From Streptosporangiaceae bacterium (lineage in GTDB: Bacteria > Actinomycetota > Actinomycetes > Streptosporangiales > Streptosporangiaceae): a stretch of 26,372 bases of DNA. This document shows, piece after piece, positions 25,316-26,372 of the stretch; position 1 is the first letter of the stretch; each line of letters starts with the position of its first letter. The notes beneath the pieces were generated by a model. The model did no database searches, was not told the origin of the DNA, and saw nothing but the letters and a program-made list of their open reading frames with translations. A program made the position numbers and the translations under genes. The stretch is taken from NCBI GenBank assembly GCA_030041195.1, contig JASHOI010000417.1, forward strand, positions 1-26,372, given 5' to 3'.

Positions 25316-26372
25316 TCAGGTGAGCGGGCGGGCGCTGGGCGGTATGGCGACCGGGAGCAGGGTGTCGCCGGCCAGGTAGCGGTCGACGGCGGCAGCGGCC
25401 GACCTGCCCTCGGCGATCGCCCAGACGATCAGCGACTGGCCGCGGCCCATGTCCCCGGCGACGAAGACGCCGGGGACCGACGTGGCGTAGTCGCGGTCCC
25501 GCGCCACGTTGCCGCGCTCGTCGAACCCCACGCCGAGGTCGGTCAGCAGCGCGCCGCGCTCGGCGCCGGTGAAGCCCATCGCCAGCAGCACTAGCTCGCA
25601 CGGCAGCTCGCGCTCGGTCCCCGGCACCGGGGCGAAGCCGCTCCCCGGCGGCCCCACGTCCATCAGCCGCAGCGCCCGCACCCGGCCGCCGGAGTCGGCC
25701 AGGAACTCCTGGGTGGAGACCGCGTAAACCCGCTCGCCGCCCTCCTCGTGCGCGCTGGACACCCGGTAGATCATCGGGTAGGTGGGCCACGGCTGGCTGT
25801 CCGGCCGCCCCTGCGGCGGCCGGGGCATGATCTCCAGCTGCGCCACGGACGCCGCCTGCTGCCGCAGCACGGTGCCGAGGCAGTCGGCGCCGGTGTCGCC
25901 GCCGCCGATGATCACCACGTTCCGCCCCCGCGCGGATATCGCGGGCTCACGCGCGGCACCGCCGTCGGCCAGGCTGTCCGCCACCGCGTGGTTGGCCAGC
26001 GGCAGGTACTCCATGGCCTGGTGGACGCCGTCCAGGCCGGCCCCGGGCACCGGCAGGCCGCGCGGCACGGTGGCGCCGCCCGCCAGCACGATCGCGTCGA
26101 ACTCGCCGCGCAGCTGGCCCGCGGTCACGTCCACGCCGACGTCCACCCCGCAGCGGAACACGGTTCCCTCGGCCAGCATCTGCACCAGCCGCCGGTCCAG
26201 GTGCCGCTTCTCCAGCTTGAACTCGGGGATGCCGTAGCGCAGGAGCCCCCCGGGCCGGTCGGCCCGCTCGTACACGGTCACCGCGTGACCGGCCCTGGTG
26301 AGCTGCTGCGCCGCGGCCAGCCCGGCGGGCCCGGAGCCGACCACCGCCACCCGCCGCCCCGCGGCGCTCGCG
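25316..26372 (-). CDS. gltD: Glutamate synthase small subunit (cut by right edge)
   Basis: GltD supplies NADPH electrons to the large subunit, which makes glutamate from glutamine and 2-oxoglutarate. The visible part holds the first dinucleotide site RRVAVVGSGPAGLAAAQQL, then GGLLRYGIPEFKLEK, the second site VVIIGGGDTGADCLGT, and the FAD-contacting VPGVFVAGDMGRGQSLIVWA with AIAEGR. The frame continues upstream to 26372 (ASAGRRVAVVG), so the GTG at 26350 is internal. The missing N-terminal part, about 130-140 residues, should hold the iron-sulfur cysteines. The C-terminus ends at 25316, only 12 bases from the end of the convergent epoxide hydrolase. gltB would be expected beyond the right edge. 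Confidence 0.95.
   Translation of the reverse strand, partial: ASAAGRRVAVVGSGPAGLAAAQQLTRAGHAVTVYERADRPGGLLRYGIPEFKLEKRHLDRRLVQMLAEGTVFRCGVDVGVDVTAGQLRGEFDAIVLAGGATVPRGLPVPGAGLDGVHQAMEYLPLANHAVADSLADGGAAREPAISARGRNVVIIGGGDTGADCLGTVLRQQAASVAQLEIMPRPPQGRPDSQPWPTYPMIYRVSSAHEEGGERVYAVSTQEFLADSGGRVRALRLMDVGPPGSGFAPVPGTERELPCELVLLAMGFTGAERGALLTDLGVGFDERGNVARDRDYATSVPGVFVAGDMGRGQSLIVWAIAEGRSAAAAVDRYLAGDTLLPVAIPPSARPLT

Overview
The window is a GC-rich chromosomal segment from an actinobacterium. The core gene set and its order support this: polA-rpsA-coaE-uvrB lie in one run near a pdtaR-type ANTAR regulator, as in Mycobacterium tuberculosis Rv1626-Rv1633, and pyrG sits beside an ADP-ribose-pyrophosphatase-like NUDIX gene and xerD, as in Rv1699-Rv1701. 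GTG and TTG starts are frequent. I would guess Streptosporangiales or a relative, but the sequence alone does not fix the order.

Layout, left to right. (1) 1-4010, minus strand: pyrG, NUDIX hydrolase, ald (alanine dehydrogenase), then xerD, which overlaps the end of ald and leaves the window. (2) 4186-6250, minus: a DMT-type permease and a small lipoprotein, separated by 445 bases without a gene. (3) 6355-12450, minus: uvrB, coaE, a translationally coupled arsR-DUF2071 pair and rpsA. The arsR pair is accessory and separates rpsA from coaE. rpsA has a good promoter, a leader that can fold, and tandem hairpin repeats directly after its stop codon. (4) 12701-16954, minus: polA (proofreading site degenerate) and a secreted aldose 1-epimerase with a perfect LacI-type operator upstream. 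(5) 17268-17834, plus: a PaaI-type hotdog thioesterase whose N-terminus grew by 15-bp repeats. (6) 17835-18614: a gene-free stretch dense in strong inverted repeats, with a candidate structured RNA at 18213-18310 and an 18-bp hairpin at 18345-18405. (7) 18615-20289: pdtaR (minus), a class-I-shaped tRNA with a CAA (Leu) anticodon, and a frameshifted HTH plus LAGLIDADG-like gene. (8) 20532-23189, plus: MFS exporter, ABM-fold protein and TIM-barrel amidohydrolase, a plausible small-molecule handling cluster. (9) 23224-26372: lgt (minus), epoxide hydrolase (plus) and gltD (minus, cut by the right edge).

Most genes are housekeeping: DNA replication and repair (polA, uvrB), translation (rpsA), nucleotide and cofactor synthesis (pyrG, coaE), nitrogen metabolism (ald, gltD), lipoprotein maturation (lgt) and chromosome dimer resolution (xerD). 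Several genes lacking a Shine-Dalgarno sequence carry a TANNNT box 6-8 bases before the start codon, which suggests leaderless transcripts. The least explained parts are the structured intergenic region beside pdtaR, the odd tRNA and the broken LAGLIDADG gene next to it.
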